From the NCBI RefSeq assembly GCF_900185725.1, contig NZ_FYAU01000036.1, positions 558,001 through 622,000 on the forward strand: 64,000 bases of DNA. Reading direction: 5' to 3'. This document shows positions 1 through 8,588 of the stretch, in pieces. A program made the translations under genes and the position numbers. The notes beneath the pieces are model-generated. The model searched no databases. It was not told where the DNA came from and worked only from the letters and a program-made list of their open reading frames with translations. Numbering within the stretch: position 1 is the stretch's first letter; each line of letters opens with the position of its first letter. The DNA comes from Stappia sp. TSB10P1A. Its GTDB lineage: Bacteria > Pseudomonadota > Alphaproteobacteria > Rhizobiales > Stappiaceae.

Positions 1-255
1 CGGGCGCGCCGGCGCGTGGTGACAATCTCCGTCGAGCGGATGACCTTCATCCGACCGGTGCATGTCGGCGACGTCCTCTGCGTCTATTGCCGGGTGACCG
101 GCGTCGGCCGCACCTCGATGAAGATCGGCATCGAGGCATGGGCGCTGCGCCATCGCCACGGACGACGCGAGAAGGTGACGGATGCGACCTTCACCTTCGT
201 CGCCGTGGACGATCAGGGACGTCCGATCCCGGTGCCGGCGGAAGACGAGGACTGA
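1..255 (+). CDS. yciA: Acyl-CoA thioesterase, YciA type (3' part only)
   Basis: The frame is open from the window edge and ends at a TGA at 253-255, so only the C-terminal 84 residues are visible. They match the second half of a YciA/hotdog acyl-CoA thioesterase: RVVTISVERMTFIRPVHVGD corresponds to the central strand and helix of the fold, followed by the GDVLCVY strand and the TFTFVAVD strand near the end. Enzymes of this family hydrolyse acyl-CoA to free acid and CoA in the cytoplasm; the catalytic Asp lies in the missing N-terminal half. The last 43 bases overlap the convergent gene on the other strand. The family call is good; the true start and the neighbours are outside the window. Confidence 0.85.
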   Translation, partial: RARRRVVTISVERMTFIRPVHVGDVLCVYCRVTGVGRTSMKIGIEAWALRHRHGRREKVTDATFTFVAVDDQGRPIPVPAEDED

Positions 256-599
256 CGGCGGCGCAGCCGCGCCCGTAGCGCCATGGCGAGATCCGGATGG
301 CGGGCGGCGATGTCGCGGAACAGCACTTCGTCGACCGCCTTGCGGCATCCGCCCGCCCACAAGCGTTCGAGATCCGCGAGCCGGCGAGCCCGCTCCGCAT
401 CATCAAGGCCGGGCTGTCTGCAATCCCGGTCGAGCCCCAGGCACGTGGCGCGCATCTTCAATCCGGCCGCCAGAACGCGGATCTCCGCCAGTTTCAGGGT
501 TGCCGCGAACGGGGCGTGCCGCTTGGCGGCACGGCACGAGGCAGCCGGATCGGCGGGCGGGCGCCCAATCAGCGAGGCACCGGACGTTGCTCTGGACAT
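213..599 (-). CDS. Small hypothetical protein, cysteine-containing
   Basis: A 128-residue protein that I do not recognise. The start at 599 is chosen because the ATG is preceded by a strong GGAGG site six bases upstream; the frame stays open further upstream without a better signal. The sequence has a short basic N-terminus, an alpha-helical middle (KLAEIRVLAAGLKMR), then CLGLDRDC and a helix rich in Arg, Leu and Asp ending in GGC, giving several cysteines that could bind a metal or form disulphides. No signal peptide or membrane segment is visible. The C-terminus is Arg/Ser-rich and overlaps the thioesterase gene tail to tail by 43 bases. A perfect palindrome 43 bases upstream could be its operator. 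That it is a gene at all rests mostly on the ribosome site. Confidence 0.5.
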   Translation of the reverse strand: MSRATSGASLIGRPPADPAASCRAAKRHAPFAATLKLAEIRVLAAGLKMRATCLGLDRDCRQPGLDDAERARRLADLERLWAGGCRKAVDEVLFRDIAARHPDLAMALRARLRRRQSSSSAGTGIGRP

Positions 600-641
600 A
601 AAAAATCCTCCATCGGTTTCCCGAGGAGGACTGGCGCGGAT

Positions 642-655
642 CAAACGACCGTTTG
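642..655. promoter_or_regulatory. Palindrome CAAACG-AC-CGTTTG, possible operator
   Basis: CAAACG and CGTTTG form a perfect 6+6 inverted repeat with a 2-base centre, 43 bases upstream of the start at 599 and between two minus-strand genes. Position and symmetry suit a dimeric repressor site. No matching second copy was noticed in the window. Confidence 0.3.
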
Positions 656-833
656 GTTGCCGCATGATGCGGCCACATCCCCAAAACGCGGACCGGTTGA
701 CCCGGTCTTCAGTGTCAGGGAGACCACCTTGCCCGGTCGGGCAGGTTGGCGAGGGCGCCAGCCCTTCTCTTGATGACGGGCGTTCTATGCCACGCGGCGG
801 GCTCTCGCGCAAGAGGCAAGCATCCTCGCGACC

Positions 834-2096
834 TTAAGCGGCGTCGCGGGAGGTGCCCTCGTCGTCCTCGGCGCGGGGATCGAGAGCCAGCGTCTCGGGG
901 GTGGAGAAGCGCACGCCCGACGCCATGGCGACGAACTCCTCCTTCTCCTCCGGCGCCAGCGGCGCGCGCTGGGTCATGCGCCAGATCGAAAAGCCGATGA
1001 TCAGCGCATGGGCCGCGGAGGTGACGGCAAACAGGCCCTGCGGCCGCGTCATGGTCATCATCACCGACGCCAGCAGCGGGCCGACGATCGAACCGACGCC
1101 GAACAGGAGCAGCAGGCCGCCGCTGGTCTTGAGGAACTCCCCCGGCGGCGAGTGGTCGTTGGCATGAGCGACGATGACCGGGTACATCGAATAGATCATG
1201 CCGCCGAACGCCGCGACGAGGGAAATGATGGCGAGAGGCGACAGCGCCTCGCCGAATGTCAGCGCCATGCCCACGAGAAACCCGGCAATGGCGATGCCGA
1301 TCAGCACGATGCGCCGGTCGATACGGTCGGACAGCATGCCGACGGGGACCTGAATGAGCGCACCGGCGAGCAGCGCCACCGACATCATGGTGGCGATCGA
1401 GGACACGGACAATTCGACCTGACGACCATAGACGGCGCCGAGCGTCCCGAACGCGCTGTTGGAGATGCCGACGAGAAAGACGCCGATCACCGCCACCGGC
1501 GAGTTGCGCCACAGCGAACGGATGTCGAGGCGGACCTGGGAGAGCGGCTGCGGGGCAGCGGCGGTCGACAGCGCGGTCGGCAGCAGCGCGCAGGAATAGA
1601 CCATGGCTCCGATCACGAAGAACAGGTAGCCGGCCGGATCGCCCAGGGTCAGCAGCATCTGGCCGGCGGTGGTCGCGCCCAGATTGATCATCGTGTAGAT
1701 GCCGAAGATGCGGCCGCGCGTGGCCGGGTTGGCCCGCTCGTTCAGCCAGCTTTCCACCACCATCGCGGCGCCAGCGAAACAAAAGCCGGAGAGCGCCCTG
1801 AGCGGGATCCAGGCCCAGGGTGTCATGAAGACGAGATTCAGCAGCACGACGATGGAGGCGAGCGAGCAGAACACGCCAAACGCCCGGATGTGGCCGACCC
1901 GGCTGACGATGATCGGGGTCAGCAGGCACCCGGCAATATAGCCCACCGCCCAGCCGGTGCCGAGCAGACCGAGCGAATTGTCGGAAAAGCCCTCGAAGGA
2001 GCCACGCAGAGGCAGAAGCAGCCCCTGAAGGCCGCCCGCAAGCAGCAGAAGCGCAGAACCGACGAGCAACGCAGCGATGGGAAGAATGTGGGTCAT
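834..2096 (-). CDS. MFS transporter, YcaD-like
   Basis: A 420-residue integral membrane protein with the 12 hydrophobic helices of a major facilitator, probably a drug or small-metabolite exporter. Helices 1-6 fill the first ~190 residues, with MFS loop motif SRVGHIR after helix 2, and the helix-5 region VVESWLNERAN-TRGRIFGIYT is the signature that YcaD-type carriers share. After a cytoplasmic loop (~residues 190-215) the second half repeats, with LSDRIDRR in the matching loop. The C-terminal tail is acidic. The ATG at 2096 (MTHILPIAALL) is chosen because it begins directly at helix 1; the frame stays open 69 bases further upstream. The gene stands alone between the small hypothetical gene and serA. 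Substrate unknown. Confidence 0.85.
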   Translation of the reverse strand: MTHILPIAALLVGSALLLLAGGLQGLLLPLRGSFEGFSDNSLGLLGTGWAVGYIAGCLLTPIIVSRVGHIRAFGVFCSLASIVVLLNLVFMTPWAWIPLRALSGFCFAGAAMVVESWLNERANPATRGRIFGIYTMINLGATTAGQMLLTLGDPAGYLFFVIGAMVYSCALLPTALSTAAAPQPLSQVRLDIRSLWRNSPVAVIGVFLVGISNSAFGTLGAVYGRQVELSVSSIATMMSVALLAGALIQVPVGMLSDRIDRRIVLIGIAIAGFLVGMALTFGEALSPLAIISLVAAFGGMIYSMYPVIVAHANDHSPPGEFLKTSGGLLLLFGVGSIVGPLLASVMMTMTRPQGLFAVTSAAHALIIGFSIWRMTQRAPLAPEEKEEFVAMASGVRFSTPETLALDPRAEDDEGTSRDAA

Positions 2097-2276
2097 GCGG
2101 GTCGGCTGGCTGGCGGAACGGGAGTGCCTGCAGTCACAGGGGGCGGGAACGAGCCCAACTCCCAACCTATCCTGCGGGCCTGCGTCGGAATTGAGGCAGG
2201 CGGCGGCGAAAGGCCGGCAGCGCGAAGCCGCCGCCCTGTTGTCGCAAGCCTAGCAATTTTTCATTGAAGAACAACA

Positions 2277-2298
2277 GCGGCCGGTCGGTTCCGGCCGC
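2277..2298 (-). terminator. Terminator-like hairpin after serA
   Basis: GCGGCCGG and CCGGCCGC form a perfect 8-bp stem with a 6-base loop, 9 bases after the serA stop on the minus strand. The minus-strand sequence following it is TGTTGTTCTTC, a loose T-rich run, so this is probably an intrinsic terminator. Confidence 0.6.
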
Positions 2299-2307
2299 CT
2301 TGCGCGT

Positions 2308-3552
2308 TCACACCCGGTTCAGCAGCCGTGCGCGGATGGTGCCGGACAGGCGGCGGATCTCTTCGAGGATCTCCACGGCGTTTTCCACCGGCCCATCGGC
2401 GTCGAGCACCACATAACCGATCTCGCCGTCGGTCTGATAATGCTGGGCCGCGATGTTGATCTCGTAGCGGGCGAAGAGGTCATTGAGCTTGCCGAGTTCG
2501 CCCGGAAGATTGCGCTGCACCTGAATGAAACGGGTGTTGCGGGTGCCCTTCGGCAATTGCACCTGCGGAAAGTTCACCGCACCGATCGTCGAGCCGACGT
2601 CCGAATATTCGATGAGACGACGGGCGACCTCCTCGCCGATGCGTTCCTGCGCCTCCTCCGTCGAGCCGCCGACATGCGGCGTCAGGATGACGTTGTCGAG
2701 CCCGCGCAAGGGAGACACGAACTCCTCGTCGTTCGACTTGGGCTCGCTCGGGAACACGTCGACGGCGGCGCCGGCCAGATGACCGGAGCGCAGGGCCTGC
2801 GCCAGCGCGTCGATGTCCAGCACCGTGCCACGGGCGTTGTTGATGAGATAGGCGCCCTTCTTCATCGCGGCGATCTCGGCTGCGCCGATCATGCCACGGG
2901 TCTCGGGTGTCTGCGGCAGGTGCAGGGACACGACATCGGCGACGGCGAGCAGTTCCCCGAGCGAGGCGGTCGGCTCGACATTGCCGTGGCGCAGCTTGTC
3001 GGCGTGATCGTAATAGACGACGCGCATCCCCATCGCCTCGGCGAGCACCGCCAGTTGCGAGCCGATATTGCCGTATCCGACGATACCGAGGGTCTTGCCG
3101 CGCACTTCGTTGCTGCCAGCGGCCGTCTTCAGCCACCGCCCGTTATGCGCGGCCATCGACTTGGCGAAGGCGCCGCGCATCAGCATGACGATCTCGGCGA
3201 TGGTCAGTTCGGCCACGCTGCGGGTGTTGGAAAACGGCGCGTTGAAGACCGGGATGCCGCGACGGTTGCTGCCGACGAGATCGACCTGGTTGGTTCCCAC
3301 GGAGAAACAACCGACCGCGACCAGCGTGCCGGCTTCCTTGAGAATCGCTTCGTCGATCTGGGTCCGCGAGCGGATGCCGACGATATGAACGCCCTGCAGC
3401 GCCTCGATCAACGCCTCGCGATCGAGCGCCGTCTTGAGCTGGGTGACATTGGTGTAGCCGGCCTGATCGAGCAGGGCGGGGGCGGTCGGGCTGATGCCTT
3501 CCAGCAGGAGCCAGCGAATTTGATGCTTCGGGCGCGACAGGCCGGTCTTCAT
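2308..3552 (-). CDS. serA: D-3-phosphoglycerate dehydrogenase
   Basis: SerA oxidises 3-phosphoglycerate to 3-phosphohydroxypyruvate with NAD, the first step of serine synthesis, in the cytoplasm. The 414-residue protein has the short, E. coli-like layout (410 residues there): substrate domain, nucleotide domain with the Rossmann motif GIVGYGNIG near residue 158, the catalytic NNARGT segment, the HVGGST motif holding the catalytic His, and a C-terminal ACT domain (~340-414) of the kind that binds serine for feedback inhibition. NAPFSNTRSVAE is the conserved substrate-loop region. The ATG at 3552 gives the usual N-terminus (KHQIRWLLLEGI). It lies 81 bases after the N-formylglutamate amidohydrolase on the same strand, so it could be read from that operon, but no functional tie is evident. 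Confidence 0.95.
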   Translation of the reverse strand: MKTGLSRPKHQIRWLLLEGISPTAPALLDQAGYTNVTQLKTALDREALIEALQGVHIVGIRSRTQIDEAILKEAGTLVAVGCFSVGTNQVDLVGSNRRGIPVFNAPFSNTRSVAELTIAEIVMLMRGAFAKSMAAHNGRWLKTAAGSNEVRGKTLGIVGYGNIGSQLAVLAEAMGMRVVYYDHADKLRHGNVEPTASLGELLAVADVVSLHLPQTPETRGMIGAAEIAAMKKGAYLINNARGTVLDIDALAQALRSGHLAGAAVDVFPSEPKSNDEEFVSPLRGLDNVILTPHVGGSTEEAQERIGEEVARRLIEYSDVGSTIGAVNFPQVQLPKGTRNTRFIQVQRNLPGELGKLNDLFARYEINIAAQHYQTDGEIGYVVLDADGPVENAVEILEEIRRLSGTIRARLLNRV

Positions 3553-3633
3553 GAAACGGCGTTCCGTGTGCGGGACGTGAGGGAGTGCGGCGGAGCCACC
3601 GCTGCGCTCTGGTGCCCTGTCTGCCGGAAAAAT

Positions 3634-4512
3634 TCAACCGCTGCTTTTTGCAGCCCAGTCCCGCAAGGAAGTGAGAAAGGCCGAAAGCCGTTGCCTCGTG
3701 TCGTCGAACCGCGCGGTTTTGCCGTAGTGCTCAACGTTCATGTAGAGCGCGCGGTTGATCTCGATCTGCAGCGAATGCACGCCGCGCGCCGGGTCGCCAT
3801 GACGGCGCAGGATCTCCGCGCCCTTGAAGGGATCGTTGACCTGCACGGAAAAGCCGAGGCCGAGCAGCAGGTCGCGGGCCATCTCCAGATAACCGGCGGC
3901 GGCGCTGGTTCCCTCCAGGTCCGACAGCACGATATCGGGACGCAGCGAGCCGGTCGCATCTTCGTGCATGGCATTGGCGACAGGTTGCATCGAATGGAGA
4001 TCGAGGTGGAAGACCCGGCCATGCGCTGCGCGGATCTCGCCGAGCAGCTCTGCCAGCGTCGCATGATAGGGGTGCCAGCACCGCTCCAGCCGCGCCAGGT
4101 AGCCGGTTCGAAGCAAGGGACCGGCCAGAAGCGGCGCGCCATCGGGCGGGGTCGCGGTCCAGACGACCCCCTTGCCCAGCCGCGCCTTGCCGGAGGGAGC
4201 AAGATCCAGCCCCTGCGCGTCATCGAGAACGGCCGGATCGAGATCGTCGAAGGCGCGGTTCACATCGCAATAGATGCGACCGAAGAGTGCCTTCAGCAGC
4301 GGCAGGCCGAGGGCGGGCGCGGCGGAAAAAAGCTCGTCGACATACATATCCTCCGCCCGGCGATAGCGCTCCGGAGGCTGGGCAGGGGCAAAGTCCGACG
4401 GATAGATCGTTCCGGAATGCGGGCTGTCGAGGACGAGCGGCGCGGCAAGCCGGTCCGGCCGCAACACCTCGAAAAGGGTCGCCTCCCCTGCCCCCGGCAT
4501 GGCCTCAGCCAT
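3634..4512 (-). CDS. N-formylglutamate amidohydrolase family protein
   Basis: Members of this family are zinc hydrolases that remove the formyl group from N-formyl-L-glutamate or a related N-acyl amino acid. The 292-residue protein shows the family landmarks: DSPHSG near residue 29, YCDVNRAFDDLD, and HLDLHSM near residue 170 with likely metal ligands, then a C-terminal INRALYMN segment. No hut (histidine catabolic) gene is nearby, the usual home of HutG. Instead the gene is the last of a dipeptide-type ABC transporter operon, overlapping the ATPase gene by 8 bases (ATGGCTGA), and the divergent side carries two more N-acyl amino acid deacylases. I therefore infer that the true substrate is an imported N-acyl amino acid or short peptide; N-formylglutamate itself is not proven. 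Confidence 0.85.
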   Translation of the reverse strand: MAEAMPGAGEATLFEVLRPDRLAAPLVLDSPHSGTIYPSDFAPAQPPERYRRAEDMYVDELFSAAPALGLPLLKALFGRIYCDVNRAFDDLDPAVLDDAQGLDLAPSGKARLGKGVVWTATPPDGAPLLAGPLLRTGYLARLERCWHPYHATLAELLGEIRAAHGRVFHLDLHSMQPVANAMHEDATGSLRPDIVLSDLEGTSAAAGYLEMARDLLLGLGFSVQVNDPFKGAEILRRHGDPARGVHSLQIEINRALYMNVEHYGKTARFDDTRQRLSAFLTSLRDWAAKSSG

Positions 4513-5503
4513 CGTTCAAGTGACAGGCCGACATGCGGCCCGGCGCGATCTCGCGAAGGGCAGGCGCCTGCTCGCGACAACGGGGCTTCGCATGCGGGCA
4601 GCGTGGGTGAAAATGACAGCCGGACGGTGGGGCGAGCGGCGACGGGATCTCGCCCTTCACCGGCTGGAACACCCGCTTGCGCGTGTCGATGCGCGGCACC
4701 TCGGCCAGGAGCGCGCGCGCGTAGGGGTGGTTCGGATCGGCGAAAAGCTCGACCGCCGGCGCGCTTTCCACGACCCGGCCGAGATACATGATCACCACCC
4801 GGTCGGCGAGATGCTCGACAACGCCGAGATCGTGGGAGATGAACAGATAGGTGAGGCCGAGATCCTCGCGCAGATCCATGAAGAGATTGAGGACCTGCGC
4901 CTGGATCGACACGTCGAGAGCGGCGATGCTCTCGTCGCAGACCAGGAAATCCGGCTGTACGGCAAGGGCCCGGGCAATGCCGATCCGCTGGCGCTGGCCG
5001 CCGGAAAACTGGTGCGGATAGCGGCTCTTGTAGCTGGGATCGAGGCCGACGCGCAGCAGCATCCGGTCGACATAGTCGGCGATCTCGTCGCCCGAGACGA
5101 GCCCGTGAACGCGCGGCGCCTCGCCGACGATATCGCGCACCCGCATACGCGGGTTGAGCGAGGACATGGGGTCCTGGAAGATCATCTGGATCTTCAGCGT
5201 CGCCTCGCGCCGCTCGGCGCCCGACAGGCTCTCCACATCGCGCCCACGCCACAGCACCCGCCCCTCGCTCGGCGCATGGACGCCGGCGACGACACGCCCG
5301 AGGGTCGACTTGCCGCAACCGGATTCCCCGACAAGGCCGACCACCTCGCCTTCCGCGATCTGCAAGGACACGCTGTCGACTGCGTGGACGACCTCCTCAC
5401 GGCGTTTGCCGCCGAAGAGATTGACGATCTTCTCGGCCGCATCGAGACGACGCACGAAGCGCTTGGAGACGGCGTCGAGGGCAAGCAGCGGTGCGGCGCT
5501 CAT
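4505..5503 (-). CDS. Dipeptide-type ABC transporter ATPase (DppF-like)
   Basis: Second of two ATPases that energise the importer coded just upstream. The 332-residue protein has Walker A GESGCGKST, the ABC signature [15 protein letters not shown], Walker B LVCDESIAALD and a His loop (SHDLGVVEHLAD). Beyond the core lies the C-terminal oligopeptide-transporter extension with the CHFHPRCPHAKPRC cysteines, a typical 4Fe-4S-binding tail in this family. The ATG at 5503 overlaps the stop of the preceding ATPase as ATGA and gives MSAAPLLALDAVSK, the usual N-terminus; the upstream reading frame is the shadow of that gene. Walker B reads DES rather than DEP, a common variant in DppF/OppF proteins. Confidence 0.9.
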   Translation of the reverse strand: MSAAPLLALDAVSKRFVRRLDAAEKIVNLFGGKRREEVVHAVDSVSLQIAEGEVVGLVGESGCGKSTLGRVVAGVHAPSEGRVLWRGRDVESLSGAERREATLKIQMIFQDPMSSLNPRMRVRDIVGEAPRVHGLVSGDEIADYVDRMLLRVGLDPSYKSRYPHQFSGGQRQRIGIARALAVQPDFLVCDESIAALDVSIQAQVLNLFMDLREDLGLTYLFISHDLGVVEHLADRVVIMYLGRVVESAPAVELFADPNHPYARALLAEVPRIDTRKRVFQPVKGEIPSPLAPPSGCHFHPRCPHAKPRCREQAPALREIAPGRMSACHLNDG

Positions 5504-6498
5504 GCGTCCTCTCCAACAGTGGTTTCGACGAGCCCGTGCGGATGATGGCAGCGCGCGGTGCGGCCCGCCGAGAGTTCCAACAGATCGGGCAAGACCTTGC
5601 AGGCTGCGTCGGCGCGCGGGCAGCGGGCGGCGAAGCTGCACCCTTCCGGCAGGGCCAGCAGCGACGGCGCCATGCCGGGGATCTGGGTGAGGCGCGTACC
5701 GCGGCGGTTCTGGCTCGGTACCGAGCCGATGAGGCCGTGGGTATAGGGATGATAGGGCGCATCGAGAACGGCATCGACCGGTCCCTGCTCGACGATGCGG
5801 CCGGCATACATCACCGCCACGCGGTCGGCGAGCCCGCCGACGACGGCAAGGTCATGGGTGATCCAGATCATCGCAAGGCCCGTTTCGGCGCATAGTTTCT
5901 GCACCTCGTAGAGAATCTGCGCCTGGATAGTGACATCGAGCGCGGTGGTCGGCTCGTCGGCGACGATCACGTCCGGCTCGTTGAGCAAGGCTATCGCGAT
6001 CGCCACCCTCTGACGCATACCGCCGGAGAACTGATGAGGATAGGCGGAGAGCCGTTCGTCCGGCGAGGGAATGCCGACACGGGCAAGCGCCTCGCGCGCC
6101 CGCTCCCGCGCTGCCGAGCGGGAAATGTCGACATGGGCACGGATCGCCTCGATCATCTGCGTGTCGATGCGCAGGACCGGATTGAGCGTCATCATCGGGT
6201 CCTGGAAGATCATGGCAATGCGCCGGCCGCGCAACCGGCGCCAGCCCTCCTCCAACAGTCCGGCGAGTTCCTCGTTGCCGAGACGGATCGAGCCGGAAAC
6301 GAGGCGGCCGGGCGGGTCGACCAGCCCCATCAGCGAGAAGCCGGTGACGGTCTTGCCCGATCCGCTCTCGCCGACGAGGCCGAGAACCTCGCCGCGCGCG
6401 AGCGAGAAGGAAACGCCGTCGACAGCGCGCGCAACGCCGGCCTTGGTGAAGAAATGGGTCCGCAGGTCCCGGACCTCGAGAATGGTTTCGCGGCTCAT
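5500..6498 (-). CDS. Dipeptide-type ABC transporter ATPase (DppD-like)
   Basis: First ATPase of the importer, 332 residues, working as a heterodimer with the DppF-like protein against the cytoplasmic face of the two permeases. Visible: Walker [10 protein letters not shown], the Q-loop region IFQDPMMTLNP, signature FSGGMRQRVAIAIAL, Walker [13 protein letters not shown], His loop THDLAVVGGLAD, and the C-terminal SFAARCPRADAAC extension that marks oligopeptide/nickel transporter ATPases. It starts 7 bases after the permease stop and overlaps the next gene by four bases, so it sits in the middle of one transcription unit running from the binding protein at 10181. Confidence 0.92.
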   Translation of the reverse strand: MSRETILEVRDLRTHFFTKAGVARAVDGVSFSLARGEVLGLVGESGSGKTVTGFSLMGLVDPPGRLVSGSIRLGNEELAGLLEEGWRRLRGRRIAMIFQDPMMTLNPVLRIDTQMIEAIRAHVDISRSAARERAREALARVGIPSPDERLSAYPHQFSGGMRQRVAIAIALLNEPDVIVADEPTTALDVTIQAQILYEVQKLCAETGLAMIWITHDLAVVGGLADRVAVMYAGRIVEQGPVDAVLDAPYHPYTHGLIGSVPSQNRRGTRLTQIPGMAPSLLALPEGCSFAARCPRADAACKVLPDLLELSAGRTARCHHPHGLVETTVGEDA

Positions 6499-6505
6499 GC
6501 GGCCC

Positions 6506-7426
6506 TCACTTCTGCAGCCGCGGGTTCAGCGCGTCACGGAGCTGGTCGCCGACAATGTTGATGGTGACGATGGTGATCAGCAGCGCCACTCCGGGAAAGA
6601 CGGAGATCCAGTACTTGCCGGAGAGCATGTAGTCGAAGCCGTTGGCGATCAGCAGGCCGAGGGACGGCTCCGTCTGCGGCAGGCCGACGCCCAGGAAGGA
6701 CAGCGTTGCCTCCAGCGCGATGGCATGAGCCGTCTGCACGGTGCCGACAACGATCAGCGGGGCGATGCAGTTCGGCAGGATATGGCGGAAAACGATGCGG
6801 GCATGCGACAGGCCGAGGCAGGCGGCGGCCTCGACATATTCGCGGCGGCGCTCGACCAGCGCCGAGGCCCGCACGGTGCGGGCATAATAGGCCCATTGGG
6901 CGATGACCAGGGCGATGATGATCTTGTCGATGCCCTTGCCGAGAATGGCCAGCAGGATCAGGGCGATGAGCACGGCCGGCAACGACAACTGGATGTCGAC
7001 GATGCGCATGATCACCCCTTCCGTCCGCCCGCCGGCATAAGCGGCGACCAGTCCGACGATCATGCCGATCGTCAGTGCAATCGCTGCGGAGGCAACGCCC
7101 ACCGACAGCGAGATACGCAGCCCGTAAAGAATCGCGGAGAGCAGGTCCCGCCCCGAACCATCCGTACCAAGCCAGAAGGTGACGCCGTCCATGCTCTGCG
7201 AGCCCGGCGGCAGGCGGGCGTCGAAGACCGACACCACGGCCAGATCGTAAGGGTTCTGCGGCGAGATCCAGGGCGCCAGCAACGCCGCCAGGATAACGAT
7301 GGCAAGCCCGATGGCGGCAAGAACGGCCAGCCGGCTATCGGTGAAGTCCGAGAGGAAACGGCGAAAGGGCGTGTCCGCGCGGCGGGGGGCGGCGATGCCT
7401 GCGATGGGGGTCTCGGTTGATGCCAT
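6506..7426 (-). CDS. Dipeptide-type ABC transporter permease (DppC-like)
   Basis: A 306-residue inner-membrane permease with six predicted helices. The N-terminal extension before helix 1, the periplasmic LGTDGSGRD motif and the EAA loop (EYVEAAACLGLSHARIVFRHILPN) are those of DppC/OppC proteins. The ATG at 7426 is preferred because GAGGA stands 8 bases ahead of it; a GTG at 7441 overlapping the stop of the upstream permease would add five residues. It pairs with the DppB-like permease 11 bases upstream to form the membrane channel of the importer. Substrate is not readable from the sequence; context suggests N-acylated peptides or amino acids. Confidence 0.92.
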   Translation of the reverse strand: MASTETPIAGIAAPRRADTPFRRFLSDFTDSRLAVLAAIGLAIVILAALLAPWISPQNPYDLAVVSVFDARLPPGSQSMDGVTFWLGTDGSGRDLLSAILYGLRISLSVGVASAAIALTIGMIVGLVAAYAGGRTEGVIMRIVDIQLSLPAVLIALILLAILGKGIDKIIIALVIAQWAYYARTVRASALVERRREYVEAAACLGLSHARIVFRHILPNCIAPLIVVGTVQTAHAIALEATLSFLGVGLPQTEPSLGLLIANGFDYMLSGKYWISVFPGVALLITIVTINIVGDQLRDALNPRLQK

Positions 7427-7437
7427 GATGTTCGTCC

Positions 7438-8415
7438 TCACTGGCCGCGGTCGCCGAGCCGCACGCGCGGATCAAGGATCGAATAGAGAATGTCGACCAC
7501 CAGGTTGATGACCACGAAGAGGAAGACGATCATCATGAGGTAGGCGACGATGATCGGCCGGTCGAGCTGCTGGATCGACTCGATGAGCAGCTTGCCCATC
7601 CCCGGCCAGGCGAAGATCGTCTCAGTGACCACCGAGAAAGCGATGAGCGAGCCGAACTCCAGTCCAAGAACCGTGACGACCGGAATGAGGATGTTCTTCA
7701 TCAGATGAACGCCGACGATGCGCGAGCGCGACAGGCCCTTGGCGCGGGCGAACTTGATGTAATCCTGCAGCATCGCCTCGCGGGCGCCGGCGCGGGTCAG
7801 ACGGATGACCAGCGAAATCTTGAGAAGCGCAAGGTTGAGGGCCGGCAGGGCGAGATGGCGCAGCCCATCGAGTGTCAGGAAGGACACGCGGATGCCGAAG
7901 ACATCGACCGTGCTGCCGCGCCCGGTCGAGGGCAGCCAGCCAAGCATCACGGCAAAGACCATGATCATCATGATGCCGACCCAGAAGGTGGGCAGGGAGA
8001 AGCCGAGGATCGAGCCGGCCATGATGGTCTTGGCGCCGACACTGTCCGGATAGAGCCCGGCATAGAGGCCTAAAGGAATGCCGATGACAATGGCCATCAG
8101 CAGGGCGGCGAAGGCCAGTTCAAGCGTCGCCGGCATGCGCTGGATGATCAGCCCCAACGCCGGCTCGCCGAAGATGAAGGACTGGCCGAGATTGCCGCTC
8201 AGGGCATTGACGATGAACAGCCAGAACTGCTCCCAGATCGGTCGGTCGAGGCCGAGCGCGCGGGTGACGTTCTCGATGTCCTGCTGGTCCATGTCAGGCG
8301 TAATGAACATGTAGACCGGGTCGCCGACCAGATGAACGCCGAAGAAGACGATCATGGCCATGGCGACGATGACCAGCACGCTCTGCAGGAGGCGGCGGAG
8401 AATAAAGACGCTCAT
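7438..8415 (-). CDS. Dipeptide-type ABC transporter permease (DppB-like)
   Basis: A 325-residue permease starting MSVFILRRLLQSVLV, the standard DppB N-terminus with helix 1 at residues ~9-30, followed by a large periplasmic domain and five more helices. The EAA loop reads YIKFARAKGLSRSRIVGVHLMKN, and the C-terminus ends YSILDPRVRLGD as in the family. The ATG at 8415 is chosen because the longer frame upstream only adds low-complexity residues read from the hairpin region. The gene lies 173 bases after the binding-protein gene; that gap holds a strong hairpin that may reduce permease expression relative to the binding protein. Confidence 0.92.
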   Translation of the reverse strand: MSVFILRRLLQSVLVIVAMAMIVFFGVHLVGDPVYMFITPDMDQQDIENVTRALGLDRPIWEQFWLFIVNALSGNLGQSFIFGEPALGLIIQRMPATLELAFAALLMAIVIGIPLGLYAGLYPDSVGAKTIMAGSILGFSLPTFWVGIMMIMVFAVMLGWLPSTGRGSTVDVFGIRVSFLTLDGLRHLALPALNLALLKISLVIRLTRAGAREAMLQDYIKFARAKGLSRSRIVGVHLMKNILIPVVTVLGLEFGSLIAFSVVTETIFAWPGMGKLLIESIQQLDRPIIVAYLMMIVFLFVVINLVVDILYSILDPRVRLGDRGQ

Positions 8416-8548
8416 GAAGCGGTTTCCCGGCAAAGCGGCATGGAGGGGACGGGACAGTCCGGCGGAGCCGCCGCAAGGTGAGGCGGAGAGTCCTTGCGGG
8501 CGTCTCCGCCGGCACTGCCTGTCATCGCGACGGAGCGTCCCGGACACT

Positions 8549-8575
8549 CCGCCTCCGGCACGGAGCCGGAGGCGG
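8549..8575 (-). terminator. Intercistronic hairpin below the binding-protein gene
   Basis: CCGCCTCCGGC and GCCGGAGGCGG form a perfect 11-bp stem with a 5-base loop, 14 bases after the stop of the binding-protein gene and 134 before the permease start. There is no T-run, so it more probably stabilises the upstream mRNA end or attenuates than fully terminates. The position is typical of importer operons that make excess binding protein. Confidence 0.6.
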
Positions 8576-8588
8576 AACGAGGCGAGCC

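Noticed and set aside
691-707. GACCGG/CCGGTC hairpin as terminator of the MFS gene
   Set aside because: Only a 6-bp stem without a T-run on the minus strand; not distinct enough.
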